Source: Modicisalibacter radicis (lineage in GTDB: Bacteria > Pseudomonadota > Gammaproteobacteria > Pseudomonadales > Halomonadaceae). From it: a stretch of 64,000 nucleotides of DNA. How positions within the stretch are numbered: the first letter of the stretch is position 1; each line of letters opens with the position of its first letter. The notes under the pieces were generated by a model. The model saw nothing but the letters and a program-made list of their open reading frames with translations. It searched no databases and was not told the DNA's origin. The stretch is taken from positions 186,001 through 250,000 of the forward strand of contig NZ_CAAHFN010000076.1 of the NCBI RefSeq assembly GCF_900961225.1. Direction: 5' to 3'. Positions 36,302-45,358 of the stretch are shown one piece after another. Made by a program: the position numbers and the translations under genes.

Positions 36302-37248
36302 GAAGCGCCCCGCTCGTCCGCCAGGCACTCCCAGACCTCGATCGCCGCGGCCAGGTCCTCGAGCGAGGCGCCGACCGACTTGAACACGGTGATCGCCCGG
36401 TCGTCGCTGCGCCCGGGCCGCTCGCCACGCAGCAATTCGGCCAGTTCGCCACGGATCGAGGCGAACTCGAAGGCGCCCTCCTCGATCGCCTGATGGATGT
36501 CGCCGGCCTCGCCCTTGGCGCCAGCATAGGTATCGACGAACACTTCGCCGCGGGTCAGGCAGGTGGCGTCGCTCTCGCGCATGCTCGGCCGGAAGGCGCC
36601 GACCAGATCGAGGTGCGCGCCGGGCTTGAGCCATTCGCCACGCACCAGTGGTTCGCTGGAGAGCGTCGCGCAGCTGACGATGTCGGCCTCACCCACCGCC
36701 GCGGCCAGGTCCTCGGCCGCGGCGCAATCGAAGCGCGTGGCGTACTCCTCGGCCAGGCGCGCCGCCTTCTCCGGGTTACGGCCCCAGATGCGTACACGCT
36801 TGATCGGGCGCACCGCGGCGTGCGCCTCGATCAGCATCGGCGCCAGCTTGCCGGTGCCGACGACCAGCAGCGATTCGGCCTCGGCGCGGGCCAGTTCGCG
36901 ACAGGCCAGCGCCGAGGCCGCCGAAGTCCGCCGGCGGGTCAGTTCGCTGCCCTCGATGCACGCCAGCGGCTGGCCGTGCTCGCCCTCGCAGAGCAGATAG
37001 ACCCCGGCGATCGCCGGCAGCCCGTGTTCGGCATTCTGCGGGAACACGTTGACCATCTTCATGCCGATGTAGCCGTCCTTTTCCCACGCCGGCATCAGCA
37101 GCATGGTCGCCTCGCCGTCGCCGCGCTGCATGGCGTGATGGTGGCGCGGCGGCGCCTCGACTCCCTCGACGAAGCAGCGCGCCAGGCGATCGACCAGCGG
37201 TACCCAGGGCATCGCCCCGGCCACCTCCCGGGCGGTAATCATGCGCAT
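36298..37248 (-). CDS. Ornithine cyclodeaminase/mu-crystallin family protein
   Basis: A 316-residue NAD(P)-binding enzyme. The N-terminal substrate domain has HHHAMQRGDGEATMLLMPAW and GIYMKMVNVFP-like MKMVNVFPQNAEHGLP; the Rossmann motif is VVGTGKLAPMLIEAH (about 128-142). Relatives convert ornithine to proline, or reduce cyclic imino acids such as pyrroline-2-carboxylate. Its stop overlaps the deacetylase start; it follows RidA by one base. Within this operon it would act on the deacetylated product; the true substrate is unknown. Confidence 0.78.
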   Translation of the reverse strand: MRMITAREVAGAMPWVPLVDRLARCFVEGVEAPPRHHHAMQRGDGEATMLLMPAWEKDGYIGMKMVNVFPQNAEHGLPAIAGVYLLCEGEHGQPLACIEGSELTRRRTSAASALACRELARAEAESLLVVGTGKLAPMLIEAHAAVRPIKRVRIWGRNPEKAARLAEEYATRFDCAAAEDLAAAVGEADIVSCATLSSEPLVRGEWLKPGAHLDLVGAFRPSMRESDATCLTRGEVFVDTYAGAKGEAGDIHQAIEEGAFEFASIRGELAELLRGERPGRSDDRAITVFKSVGASLEDLAAAIEVWECLADERGAS

Positions 37249-37249
37249 G

Positions 37250-37606
37250 TCAGCTCTCCGTCCGGGCCGCCGTCACCATGATCTCGACCTTCCACTCCGG
37301 CTTGGCCAGTCGGGCCTCGACACAGGCGCGCACCGGCGGCCGCCCCGGCACGACCCAGGCATCCCAGGCGGCGTTCATGGCGTCGAATTCGGCCATGTCG
37401 GTGACCCAGATGGTCGCCGACAGCAGATGATCCTTGGCCGAGCCGGCCTGCTTCAGCTTGGCCTCGATGGTTTCGAGCACCTGACGGGTCTGGCCCTGCA
37501 TGTCGGCGCTCGCATCGTGCGGCACCTGGCCGGCCAGATAGACGGTGCCGTTGTGCACGGTGACCTGGCTCATGCGCTGGTTGGCGTCGGTGTATTCGAT
37601 GGGCAT
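37250..37606 (-). CDS. ridA: RidA-family reactive intermediate deaminase
   Basis: A 118-residue trimeric-fold protein of the RidA/YjgF/UK114 family. Visible features are VYLAGQVPHD near the N-terminus, TIWVTDMAEFDAMNAAWDAW, and the catalytic Arg region RPPVRACVEARL. RidA hydrolyses enamines and imines released by PLP or flavin enzymes. This fits the operon, which encodes a DadA-like oxidase and an aminotransferase. It sits between the second deacetylase and the cyclodeaminase. Confidence 0.88.
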   Translation of the reverse strand: MPIEYTDANQRMSQVTVHNGTVYLAGQVPHDASADMQGQTRQVLETIEAKLKQAGSAKDHLLSATIWVTDMAEFDAMNAAWDAWVVPGRPPVRACVEARLAKPEWKVEIMVTAARTES

Positions 37607-37660
37607 GGCGTGTTTCCTCGCAGGTTGAATGAAACGATGAATGAAACGTTCGACGGCGCG

Positions 37661-38707
37661 CTACGTGTCGGTTCGGGCTGCGTGGAAACCGCGCAGCAAC
37701 GCGGCGAGATTGTGCGCCAGGCTGGCCGTCGGATAGCCGCCCTCCTGAACCAGCACGCAGGGTAGCTCGAGCGTGGCCAGCCGTGCGCCAAGCGGCATGA
37801 AATCGGCGGTTTCCAGGCTCAGACCGGCCAGCGGATCGTCCTTGTGGGCATCGAGGCCCAGCGCGATGACCACGGCTTCCGGCGCGAAGGCCTGCATGCC
37901 ATTCAGCAGGCGCTCGAGAGCGTCGAGAAAAATGCTGCCGTCACTCCCGATAGATAACGGTATATTCAGATTGCACTCCAGCCCTTCGCCCTCGCCGCGC
38001 TCGTCGGCACCGCCCCAGAAGAACGGGTAGAAGCCGCTGGGGTCGGCATGCAGCGAGCCGGTCCAGACGTCGCCGCGGGCGTAGAAGATATCCTGGGTGC
38101 CATTGCCATGATGCAGGTCGACATCGACGATGGCGACCCGCGCGAAGCGTTCACGCAGCACGCTCGCCGCGAGCGCCGAATTGTTGAGAAAGCAGAACCC
38201 GCCGGCGCGCTCCGGCCCGGCATGATGACCCGGCGGCCGGCATAGCGCGTAGGCCGCGTCGGCGCCGTCGAGCACCGCCCCGGCGGCGGCCTCGGCGCTC
38301 GCCGCGCTGGCCAGGATACCGGCGAAGCTGTCGGCGCCGATCGGACAGGCCATGTCGTGCATGTGCCAGCCGGCCTGGCCGATCGGATGCTCCGGGTAAT
38401 GGTGGCCGCCGCCGGTGGGATGCACGTTGGGCGCGACCCGTTCGGCGGCGCCCGGCAGTGCCTGCCAGCGGGCGTGGATGGTCTCGAGAAAGGTCAGGTA
38501 ACGCGACGTGTGGATGCGCGCCAGCCGCTCGCGCAGGCGCGGCGTGCCCGCCGCCTCGGGCGCCTCGAGACGACCGCCGGCGACAGCGATGGCCCGGGAA
38601 AGCAGCTCGGCGCGCACCGGGCCCTCGGGCGATGGCGCTGGCGCGCCGCGCAGCAGGAAGGTCTCGGGGGCATGGCGGTCCTGCCAGGCCGAATAGAAGT
38701 AACGCAT
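37661..38707 (-). CDS. Acetylpolyamine-amidohydrolase-like deacetylase, second copy
   Basis: Zinc amidohydrolase of 348 residues, the length of bacterial acetylpolyamine amidohydrolases. It has His161-His162 (RPPGHHAGPERAGGFC), metal ligands Asp197 and His199 (DVDLHHGNG) and Asp286 (LGLDAHKDDP), and Tyr325 (EGGYPTA). An insertion around 112-128 (AGWHMHDMACPIGADS) is typical of that group and helps form the narrow entrance that favours slender acylated amines. GAGG lies five bases before the ATG. It directly follows the APC permease gene (2-base gap), which might import its substrate. Confidence 0.83.
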   Translation of the reverse strand: MRYFYSAWQDRHAPETFLLRGAPAPSPEGPVRAELLSRAIAVAGGRLEAPEAAGTPRLRERLARIHTSRYLTFLETIHARWQALPGAAERVAPNVHPTGGGHHYPEHPIGQAGWHMHDMACPIGADSFAGILASAASAEAAAGAVLDGADAAYALCRPPGHHAGPERAGGFCFLNNSALAASVLRERFARVAIVDVDLHHGNGTQDIFYARGDVWTGSLHADPSGFYPFFWGGADERGEGEGLECNLNIPLSIGSDGSIFLDALERLLNGMQAFAPEAVVIALGLDAHKDDPLAGLSLETADFMPLGARLATLELPCVLVQEGGYPTASLAHNLAALLRGFHAARTDT

Positions 38708-38709
38708 GC

Positions 38710-40137
38710 TCACCTCGCGCGGCGCCTGTCGGTGGGAGGCTCGTCGACCACCCCGGGGATCGTCGCCAGAATCGCCGTTACGTCGTCGCCGCGACGCCGC
38801 CCCAGCGCCCAGTAGACGGTGAAGACCAGCAGTCCGATGGCCAGCCATGGCAGATAGACGGCGAGAGTCGAGAGTTCGGCGAAGTTGCCACTGAACAGTG
38901 CCCCCCAGTTGGCAGCCTGGAAGAGGATCGCCGACGAGCCGAGCACACCGACCCCGATCGGCAGCCAGAACCAGCCGCCCGGCTGGAACGCGGCCCGCGC
39001 CCGGATGTCCGCACGCCGGAGATAGACGTAGCCCACCGTCAGCGACACCGTCAGGTAGGCGATCAGATAGCTGAACGTGGCGATCGACAGCGCCTGATCG
39101 AGACCGGCCGACCAGAAGATCAGCGCCGAGGAGACGATATACAGCGTCAACAGCGACCAGTGCGGGGTATGAAAGCGCCGGCTGACCACCGAGAAGCACT
39201 GCGGAAAGACTTCGTCCCAGGCCCAGGCATAGGGCATCTTGATCGCCGCGGCCATCACCGCGTGGACGCTCGACGCCGTCGCCAGAAGCCCGCCGAAGGC
39301 GACGATCGCCGTGCCGTATTCGCCGAGGAACGCCTGCGAGGCGGTCGCCAGCGGACGCTCCGACTCGGCCAGCACGCGATAGTCCTCGACGACGCCGTAG
39401 AGCACCACGGCAGTCAACAGGTACAGCGCGATGAGGATGCCGGTGCCGCCGACCATCGCCAGCGGCAGGTTGCGCTGCGGGCGCTTCACCTCCGCGCCCA
39501 TCTGGGCCGCCACGGCAATACCGATGTAGGCGTAGAACATGGGCACCGTGGCCGCCGCCAGCCCCGACACGCCGCCGGTGAAGAACGGCTGGTAATTGGC
39601 CATCCGGATATGGCCGATGCCCGGCAGCACCAGCACCAGCACGGAGACGATCAGCATCAGGAAAATCACGTTCTGGACCACGCTGTAGCTCTTGGTGCCG
39701 ACCAGGTTGACCAGGAACAGCACGCTCAGCAGCACGAAGCCCGCCATCGCCGGATCCACCGCCGGATAGAAGACCTTGAGATAGCTGCCGAAGCCCAGCG
39801 CCAATACCGCATCGGCGGCCATGTAGCCCAGCCACTTCGACCAGGTTACGACGAAGCCGGGCAGGCGGTTGTCGAAGGTGCGCGAGATGTAGGTGTAGGC
39901 CCCGCCCGCGCCCGGGAACACGCTGGCGATCCAACTGTAATTGGTGGCGATCGCCATCGCCAGTATTCCGGTCGCCACGACCACCACGATGATGCTCGGC
40001 CCGGTGGTGGAGCTGGCCGTGCCCAGGGTGACGAACAGTCCCGCGCCCAGGGTGCCGGCGACCACCGTGGCGATCGCTCCGGTGAGCCCCATGCTGCGCT
40101 CGAGATGATGAGATCTGGCCGTCGATATCGGGCTCAT
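38710..40137 (-). CDS. APC-superfamily amino acid/polyamine permease
   Basis: Inner-membrane transporter of 475 residues with about 12 hydrophobic segments. The first segment has the APC motif GLTGAIATVVAGTLGAGLFVTLG, and FPGAGGAYTYISRTFDNRLPGF follows. It would import an amino acid or amine by ion symport. It is embedded in the ten-gene operon between the TRAP transporter and the deacetylases, so a primary amine or acetylated amine is a likely cargo. Confidence 0.83.
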   Translation of the reverse strand: MSPISTARSHHLERSMGLTGAIATVVAGTLGAGLFVTLGTASSTTGPSIIVVVVATGILAMAIATNYSWIASVFPGAGGAYTYISRTFDNRLPGFVVTWSKWLGYMAADAVLALGFGSYLKVFYPAVDPAMAGFVLLSVLFLVNLVGTKSYSVVQNVIFLMLIVSVLVLVLPGIGHIRMANYQPFFTGGVSGLAAATVPMFYAYIGIAVAAQMGAEVKRPQRNLPLAMVGGTGILIALYLLTAVVLYGVVEDYRVLAESERPLATASQAFLGEYGTAIVAFGGLLATASSVHAVMAAAIKMPYAWAWDEVFPQCFSVVSRRFHTPHWSLLTLYIVSSALIFWSAGLDQALSIATFSYLIAYLTVSLTVGYVYLRRADIRARAAFQPGGWFWLPIGVGVLGSSAILFQAANWGALFSGNFAELSTLAVYLPWLAIGLLVFTVYWALGRRRGDDVTAILATIPGVVDEPPTDRRRAR

Positions 40138-40228
40138 GGCGATCCCTCCTGGATCGTTGTTGTATTTGGCCTCGCCGTCAGGCTAGACGAGTCGTGGCCT
40201 CGCCGCCTCATCCGACCCGCTGGCCTCC

Positions 40229-41506
40229 TCAATCGAGCAGGCTTGGAATCCAGGTCGACAGCGCCGGGAACAGCGCCAGCACCACCACCACGCTGATGAA
40301 CGCGGCGTAGAACGGCAGCGAGGCAATGATCGCCCGTTCGTAGGGCACCTGGGCGATCCGCGCCGCGGTCATCAACGTCATGCCCACCGGTGGCGTGACG
40401 TTGGCGATGTTCAGCGTGACGATCATGACGATGGCGAAGTGCAGCGGGTCGAAGCCCAGGCTGACCATCGCCGGCACCACCACCGGGCCGATCACCACCA
40501 GCGCCGGCAACACGTCCATCACCGTGCCGATGACGATCAGCAGCAGGCAGACCAGCATGATCTGAACGAAGGCCACGTCGCTCAGCGTGGTGATCAGTTC
40601 GGCGGCGTCGCGGGCGATCCCCGAGCGGGTGACGAACCAGCCGAGCACCGCCGAAGTGGCGAGCAGGAAGAACACCACCCCCGAAAAGCGTACCGTGGTG
40701 ACCAGCGCGTCCCACACCTTGCGCAGCGTCAGGTTGCGGTAGAACACGAAGCCGATGGCGATCGCGTAGACCGCGGCGAACCCCGACGCCTCGGTGATGG
40801 TGGTCAACCCCGAGAGGATGCCACCGAGGATGATCAGCGGCACCAGCAGCGCCGGCAGCGCCGACAGGAAGGCCAGCACCGCCACCTTGAGCGGCGTGGC
40901 GCCCTGCTTGGGATAGCCGCGCATCCACGAGATGACGATGCTGACGATCAGCAGCGCCACGGTCATCAGTACCCCCGGCAGGATGCCGCCGGCGAACAGA
41001 TCGATCACCGAGATGTCCCGAAGCAGCGTGGCGTAGACCACCATCACCACGCTGGGCGGAATGATCGGCCCGATGATCGACGAGCAGGCGGTGATCGCCG
41101 CAGCGTACTCGGCGTCGTAGCCCTGTTTCTTCATCTCGGGGATCATGATCTTGCCGATCGCCACGGTATCGGTGATCGCCGCGCCGGTGAGGCCGGCGAA
41201 GAACAGCGACACGGTGACGTTGACGTGGCTCAGCGCGCCGCGCACCCGACCCAGCAGCGCATTGTTGAAGGTGATCAGCTTCTGCGTCAGCCCGCCCTGG
41301 TTCATCAGCTCGGCGGTGAAGATGAAATACGGCACGGCGATCAGCATGTAGCCGGAGACTCCGGAGAACATGCGGTCGGCGATGATCCCCACCATCCGCT
41401 CGCCGCCCAGCGAATAGACGCCGGCAACGCCCGAGATCGCCATCACCACGGCGACCGGTGCGCCGATCAGCAGTACCGCCAGGAAGGCCACGATCGCAAC
41501 GCTCAT
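40229..41506 (-). CDS. dctM: TRAP transporter large permease subunit
   Basis: A 425-residue membrane protein of the DctM/TRAP-M type with about 12-13 hydrophobic segments. It has the signatures FAGLTGAAITDTVAIGKIMIPEM and SSIIGPIIPPSVVMVVYA, and NIANVTPPVGMTLM near the end. It forms the sodium-driven channel with the small DctQ subunit. ATG at 41506 has GAGG seven bases upstream and overlaps the dctQ stop by 4 bases. The 91-base gap to the APC gene contains no obvious terminator. Confidence 0.9.
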   Translation of the reverse strand: MSVAIVAFLAVLLIGAPVAVVMAISGVAGVYSLGGERMVGIIADRMFSGVSGYMLIAVPYFIFTAELMNQGGLTQKLITFNNALLGRVRGALSHVNVTVSLFFAGLTGAAITDTVAIGKIMIPEMKKQGYDAEYAAAITACSSIIGPIIPPSVVMVVYATLLRDISVIDLFAGGILPGVLMTVALLIVSIVISWMRGYPKQGATPLKVAVLAFLSALPALLVPLIILGGILSGLTTITEASGFAAVYAIAIGFVFYRNLTLRKVWDALVTTVRFSGVVFFLLATSAVLGWFVTRSGIARDAAELITTLSDVAFVQIMLVCLLLIVIGTVMDVLPALVVIGPVVVPAMVSLGFDPLHFAIVMIVTLNIANVTPPVGMTLMTAARIAQVPYERAIIASLPFYAAFISVVVVLALFPALSTWIPSLLD

Positions 41507-42075
41507 GGCCGGACCTCGCGATTGCTCTTCAGTTCGGCAGCGTCCGTTCCGGCGTCGCCCAGCGCCTCGTCGATCAGCGCATTCTCGTCGCTGAAATGCT
41601 CGAGCAGCTCGAAGCCATAGACCAGATGCAGCAGGAAGATCAGTCCGGTGAGCGGCACGGTCACCGCCGTCCAGTGATAAGAAATCTGAATATTGTCGGA
41701 GACCATGTAGACCTGGGTGGCGTTCAGGAAGTATCCCCAGCCGTACCAGATCATCAGCAGCGCGAAGAACGCCATCACCGCCAGCGAAGCGATTGCAGCG
41801 ACCTTGACCAGCGGCGCGGGCAGCAGCCTGACCAGCAGCGTCATCGCCACGTGCTCGCCGGAGCGCAGCGCGATGGTGATCGAGATCAGGCCGATCCACG
41901 GCAGGAACAGCCGGGCCAGCGAGTAGGTCCAGCTCAACGCCGAACCGGTGACCAGGGTATACAGGAAGCCGACGAAGGAGATCGCCAGCATGCCCAGCAC
42001 GCAGCCCACACAGAGCACGGTGCAGGCCGTGTTGACGACGTCGCTGAGGCGGCGCGCGGTTGCCAGTATCGCCAT
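41503..42075 (-). CDS. dctQ: TRAP transporter small permease subunit
   Basis: A 190-residue membrane protein with four hydrophobic segments and the DctQ motif LARLFLPWIGLISITIALRSGEHVAMTLL. It helps the large subunit accept substrate from the periplasmic protein. ATG at 42075 begins the first hydrophobic stretch; the open frame upstream is not coding. It is translationally coupled to dctM. Confidence 0.88.
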   Translation of the reverse strand: MAILATARRLSDVVNTACTVLCVGCVLGMLAISFVGFLYTLVTGSALSWTYSLARLFLPWIGLISITIALRSGEHVAMTLLVRLLPAPLVKVAAIASLAVMAFFALLMIWYGWGYFLNATQVYMVSDNIQISYHWTAVTVPLTGLIFLLHLVYGFELLEHFSDENALIDEALGDAGTDAAELKSNREVRP

Positions 42076-42160
42076 GGAATCGCCCCGAATGCTGCACAGG
42101 CAGCGCGGATAGGTAGCGACCGGGCTCGCGCCCGGCCGGCGGCTTGGTCGGCGCCGCGGC

Positions 42161-43243
42161 TTACTGACCGTAGCGCTGGTACGCCTCATTGGGCAGCGAT
42201 TCGCCCAGCGACTCGACCTCGGCGAGCATGTCGTCGACCAGCTGCGCATCCATGCCGTACTCGCCGACGATCCACTCTTTCCACGCCGGGCGGGCGATCT
42301 CGGCCATCTTGTTACGCTCCTCGGCGGGCATGATGTAGCACTCCTCGAACAGCTCGCAGGACTTCTGCCAGCTGGCCGTGGCCAGCGCCGCCGAGGCGCC
42401 GTGGCTGAGGGCTATCGCCTCCCGGGCCGACTCGGTGATCGCCCGCTGGTACTCTTCCGGCAATGCCTGGTACCAGGCTTCGCTGACCACCCAGCTTGCG
42501 CTGTTGTAGACGTGGCCGGTGAGCGTGGTGTAGTCGGTGACCTCGTCGAGGCCGTAGGTGGTGTTGATCACCGGGGCGTTGAACTGGCCGTCGGCGAGGC
42601 CGGTTTCCAGCGCGGTGATCAGCTCGCCCCACGGCAGCGGCGTGGCCGAGGCGCCCAGCGCACGCATGGTGGCGACGTGGGCGGGGTTCTCCTCGGTACG
42701 GATATTGAGTCCCTCGAGGTCATCGACGGTCTTGATCAGGCGCTCGTTGTTGGTGAAGGCGACGAAGCCGCCGCCGTCGTCGAAGGTGCCCAGGTAGCGC
42801 ATGTCGGCAGCTTCGACGGTGCCCTTCATGAAGTTGGCGAACCACTCGCCGTCGAAGAACGCCCAGGCCTGACGCCAGTTGTTGAACAGAAACGGCGCGG
42901 TGACCACCTGGTAATCGCCATAGAACGACGACATCGCCCCCGAGGTGAGAATCGTCGACTGCAGGGCACGGCCGCCGGACTGCACCTGAGAGCCGGTCTC
43001 CACTTCCGACCCCAGCTGGCCGCTGCCGAAGATCGAGACCGCGACCTCGCCATCGGTACGCGACTCGACCAGCTCCTTGAAGTGGACCAGGGCCGGATAG
43101 ATGCTGTTGTTGGTCAGGTTTTCGGGAATCAGCGTGGCGATCGCCATCTCGTATTCCTGGGCCTGAACGGCCGTGCTCAGCGAGAGGGCTAGCGGCAGTG
43201 CGGCGAGCGCGGTGCCGCCGGCAACGAGTTTACCTGGGGACAT
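42161..43243 (-). CDS. dctP: TRAP transporter substrate-binding protein
   Basis: Periplasmic protein of 360 residues, DctP family. The signal peptide ends VQA-Q near residue 28. A conserved Arg region NIRTEENPAHVATMRALGASATPLPWGE forms the carboxylate-binding pocket, so the ligand should carry a carboxyl group. This is the first gene of the ten-gene operon (AAGGAA before the ATG). The ligand is not identified; an acetylated amino acid or related compatible solute fits the downstream enzymes. Confidence 0.88.
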   Translation of the reverse strand: MSPGKLVAGGTALAALPLALSLSTAVQAQEYEMAIATLIPENLTNNSIYPALVHFKELVESRTDGEVAVSIFGSGQLGSEVETGSQVQSGGRALQSTILTSGAMSSFYGDYQVVTAPFLFNNWRQAWAFFDGEWFANFMKGTVEAADMRYLGTFDDGGGFVAFTNNERLIKTVDDLEGLNIRTEENPAHVATMRALGASATPLPWGELITALETGLADGQFNAPVINTTYGLDEVTDYTTLTGHVYNSASWVVSEAWYQALPEEYQRAITESAREAIALSHGASAALATASWQKSCELFEECYIMPAEERNKMAEIARPAWKEWIVGEYGMDAQLVDDMLAEVESLGESLPNEAYQRYGQ

Positions 43244-43453
43244 GAGAGGTTCCTTGCTTGGCTTGTTGTTGTTGCGTTCGGCGAGAACGATTGTCTTTCA
43301 GACTAGCCAATCAAGGCACCCACGACTTGCCCGGGGCTCGGCAGTTTTTGCCCGAGACTCTGGAGACGTGCCGTGCGCGGCATACGAAAGCGCCAAGCCG
43401 AGCAGCAGGCAATGGCTGCCGGTGCTGCTATCGGGCCCTCGTGATAACAGGCC

Positions 43454-44410
43454 CTAGGACCCTGCAGAGGATTTGTTCATGCGAGCCGGCAGCCAGTGGC
43501 GCGGCCAACGCGCCATGATGGCGATGAGGACCACCGCGAATGCCAGTCGCCCCCAGAGTACCGCCCATAGATCCGCCCCCAGCAACAGAATCAGCAAGGT
43601 GTCCTCGATCACGCTGTGACAGAGCCCCAGAAAGCACAGTGCCAACACGCTATCACGCCTGCCCATGGCACCGCTGTCCACGTCACGAATCAGCAACCCT
43701 GCGCCATAGGTGAGCCCCAGAGTCGCGCCAATGACTGTTACATTGGCCGCCGCTCCCCCGATACCGAGCGTTCTCAGTAATGGTGTCAGCGCCATGTGAA
43801 TCAGGCGCTCAATACCCAGCCACCTGAGCACGACAAGCAATGCCATCAAGGCGAGGATAATCAGAAAGGCCATCGTCAAGGTTTCTAGCTGGCTCAGCAG
43901 CCAACCATCCAGCCCCGATGCCACGGGCTCCGGTCGCCACACCAGTTCGACCTGGCGAGTATCACCCAGCAGGCGATAGCAAATGGCGAGCAGCGCCGCA
44001 AACAGCAGCGCGCCTCCCATGCGCAGAACAACAGTCGCTGACCAGGGAACTCCGGCCCTGCGTGCAACGGCTCCTTCCACCGGCAGCGAATGCCCGATCA
44101 GCAACAATCCACTGAAGACACTGATCTGCGCCACGCTGAGCGGCATGTCGCCCGCAATCTCGAAGAACACCACCATACCGGTGAAGATATTAGTCAACAG
44201 CGTCGCGGCCCAGACGACTCCCAACTCGGGAGGCAAACCCAGTAGTTGCATCAGAGGCGCCAACAGATAACCCAACCAGACCGTCGCGCCAAGTTCGTCG
44301 AGAATCTTGACCACGATCAGTGCCGGGACCAGCACCTTCAGCAAAGCACCATAGACTCTGAATACATCGCGCAGGAATCCGCCCACACGGCCAACAGCGC
44401 CGGATGACAT
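43454..44410 (-). CDS. Nucleoside-recognition (gate) domain membrane protein
   Basis: A 318-residue membrane protein with about eight hydrophobic segments. It contains two gate-like halves; GATVWLGYLLAPLMQLLGLP and SVFSGLLLIGHSLPVEGAVARRAG fit the nucleoside-recognition/SpmA-like family, whose transport role is poorly defined. ATG at 44410 has GGAGG four bases upstream; an ATG six codons earlier lacks a site. It is divergent from the Lrp-type regulator and may be its target. Confidence 0.7.
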   Translation of the reverse strand: MSSGAVGRVGGFLRDVFRVYGALLKVLVPALIVVKILDELGATVWLGYLLAPLMQLLGLPPELGVVWAATLLTNIFTGMVVFFEIAGDMPLSVAQISVFSGLLLIGHSLPVEGAVARRAGVPWSATVVLRMGGALLFAALLAICYRLLGDTRQVELVWRPEPVASGLDGWLLSQLETLTMAFLIILALMALLVVLRWLGIERLIHMALTPLLRTLGIGGAAANVTVIGATLGLTYGAGLLIRDVDSGAMGRRDSVLALCFLGLCHSVIEDTLLILLLGADLWAVLWGRLAFAVVLIAIMARWPRHWLPARMNKSSAGS

Positions 44411-44608
44411 ATTGCCTCCGATATCCATTAATGATGACTGATGGTATCAGCAAGACTGCAAAATCTTCCGTCGAATACCGATTCTTCGATATATTTTATA
44501 TTGTTTTTCTTTGAAAAAGTGCAGATTATTGATTGCAGCTACGAGAGGAGAGTCTCGAGGCACAAGCCGCAAGCGACACTCCTGAATTCGTTACCCAAGG
44601 ATTCCATC

Positions 44609-45067
44609 ATGGACGCCATCGATCATCGCCTGCTGGCCCAGTTGCAACAGGACGCCAGCCTCACCAATCAGGCGCTGGCGGATATCGTGGGGCTATCCCC
44701 CTCAGCCTGCCTCAAGCGCGTCAAGAGACTGTGGGACAGTGGCATCATCGAGCGCCAGGTAGTGCTGGTCGATCCCGCTGCAGTGGGCTTGTGCATGCAT
44801 ATGGTGGTCGAGGTCACCATGGAGAGGGACCGCAAGGACCTTTATGCCCGTTTCCTGAAACGGGCGATGGCTATCCAGGAGGTCAAGCAGTGCTATCAGG
44901 TCACCGGGGAAGTCGACTTTGTATTGATCGTCGAAGTCCCCGATATGGATGCCTATGATCGATTCTGCGATGAACTGCTCTACGTCGATGATAATGTCAG
45001 GAAGTTTCGCACCTTGATCTCCCGCGACCGCAAAAAGTTCGACACCGCGATTCATCGGCTGCCATGA
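44609..45067 (+). CDS. Lrp/AsnC-family regulator
   Basis: A 152-residue regulator: helix-turn-helix at about 5-60 (LTNQALADIVGLSPSACLKRVKRL) and a RAM ligand domain at about 70-145 (CYQVTGEVDFVLIVEVPDMDAYDRF). AAGG lies eight bases before the ATG. Lrp-type proteins sense amino acids. Candidate targets are the divergent gate-domain gene and possibly the amino-acid-type catabolic operon that starts at 43243. The AT-rich 180 bases before it probably hold the operator. Confidence 0.8.
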   Translation: MDAIDHRLLAQLQQDASLTNQALADIVGLSPSACLKRVKRLWDSGIIERQVVLVDPAAVGLCMHMVVEVTMERDRKDLYARFLKRAMAIQEVKQCYQVTGEVDFVLIVEVPDMDAYDRFCDELLYVDDNVRKFRTLISRDRKKFDTAIHRLP

Positions 45068-45097
45068 ATCACGTCCCCAGGCCTATGCCGCTACGAG

Positions 45098-45300
45098 TCA
45101 ATCGGCGGTGGCGATTTCCAAGCCCTCACGGGTGACTTCCGCCACCAGCTCCAGTTCTTCGGGGGTGATCACGTAGGGTGGCACCCAGTAGATCACGTTG
45201 CCCAGCGGGCGCAGCGCAGCATGACGCCACGCGACAACGCATGACGGAACACCCGAAGCCCGCGCCGCTCGCGGAAATCGTAGGGGCTCAGACTCTCCTT
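45098..45300 (-). pseudogene. bioA: C-terminal remnant of bioA (7,8-diaminopelargonate synthase)
   Basis: Only the last 65 or so residues of BioA remain. The final part reads RPLGNVIYWVPPYVITPEEL and ends at a normal stop. Just upstream the homology continues in another frame (SLSPYDFRERRGLRVFRHAL, then SRGVML). The break is explained by a 5-base tandem duplication CTGCG-CTGCG (plus-strand 45210-45219). The N-terminal 350 or so residues, including the PLP lysine, are absent. The remnant lies 58 bases downstream of bioB on the same strand, so an ancestral bioB-bioA arrangement was probably lost. Confidence 0.8.
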
Positions 45301-45358
45301 GCATTGTCGAGTGTACTGTCGTGATGGGAGCGTGGCCCCTTACGCACGGCGGTACGAC

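Noticed and set aside
37661..39934. 757-codon minus-strand frame suggesting a fusion protein
   Set aside because: Only the last 348 residues are a deacetylase with its own ribosome-binding site; the upstream part is the permease gene read in a wrong frame.
38458..40296. 612-codon plus-strand open frame opposite the APC permease
   Set aside because: Extremely rich in His, Arg and Gln with no fold features; the minus strand encodes a clear permease and deacetylase.
40229..42097. 622-codon frame suggesting a fused TRAP permease
   Set aside because: The N-terminal 197 codons are dctQ read out of frame; dctQ and dctM are separate genes with a 4-base overlap, not a DctQM fusion.
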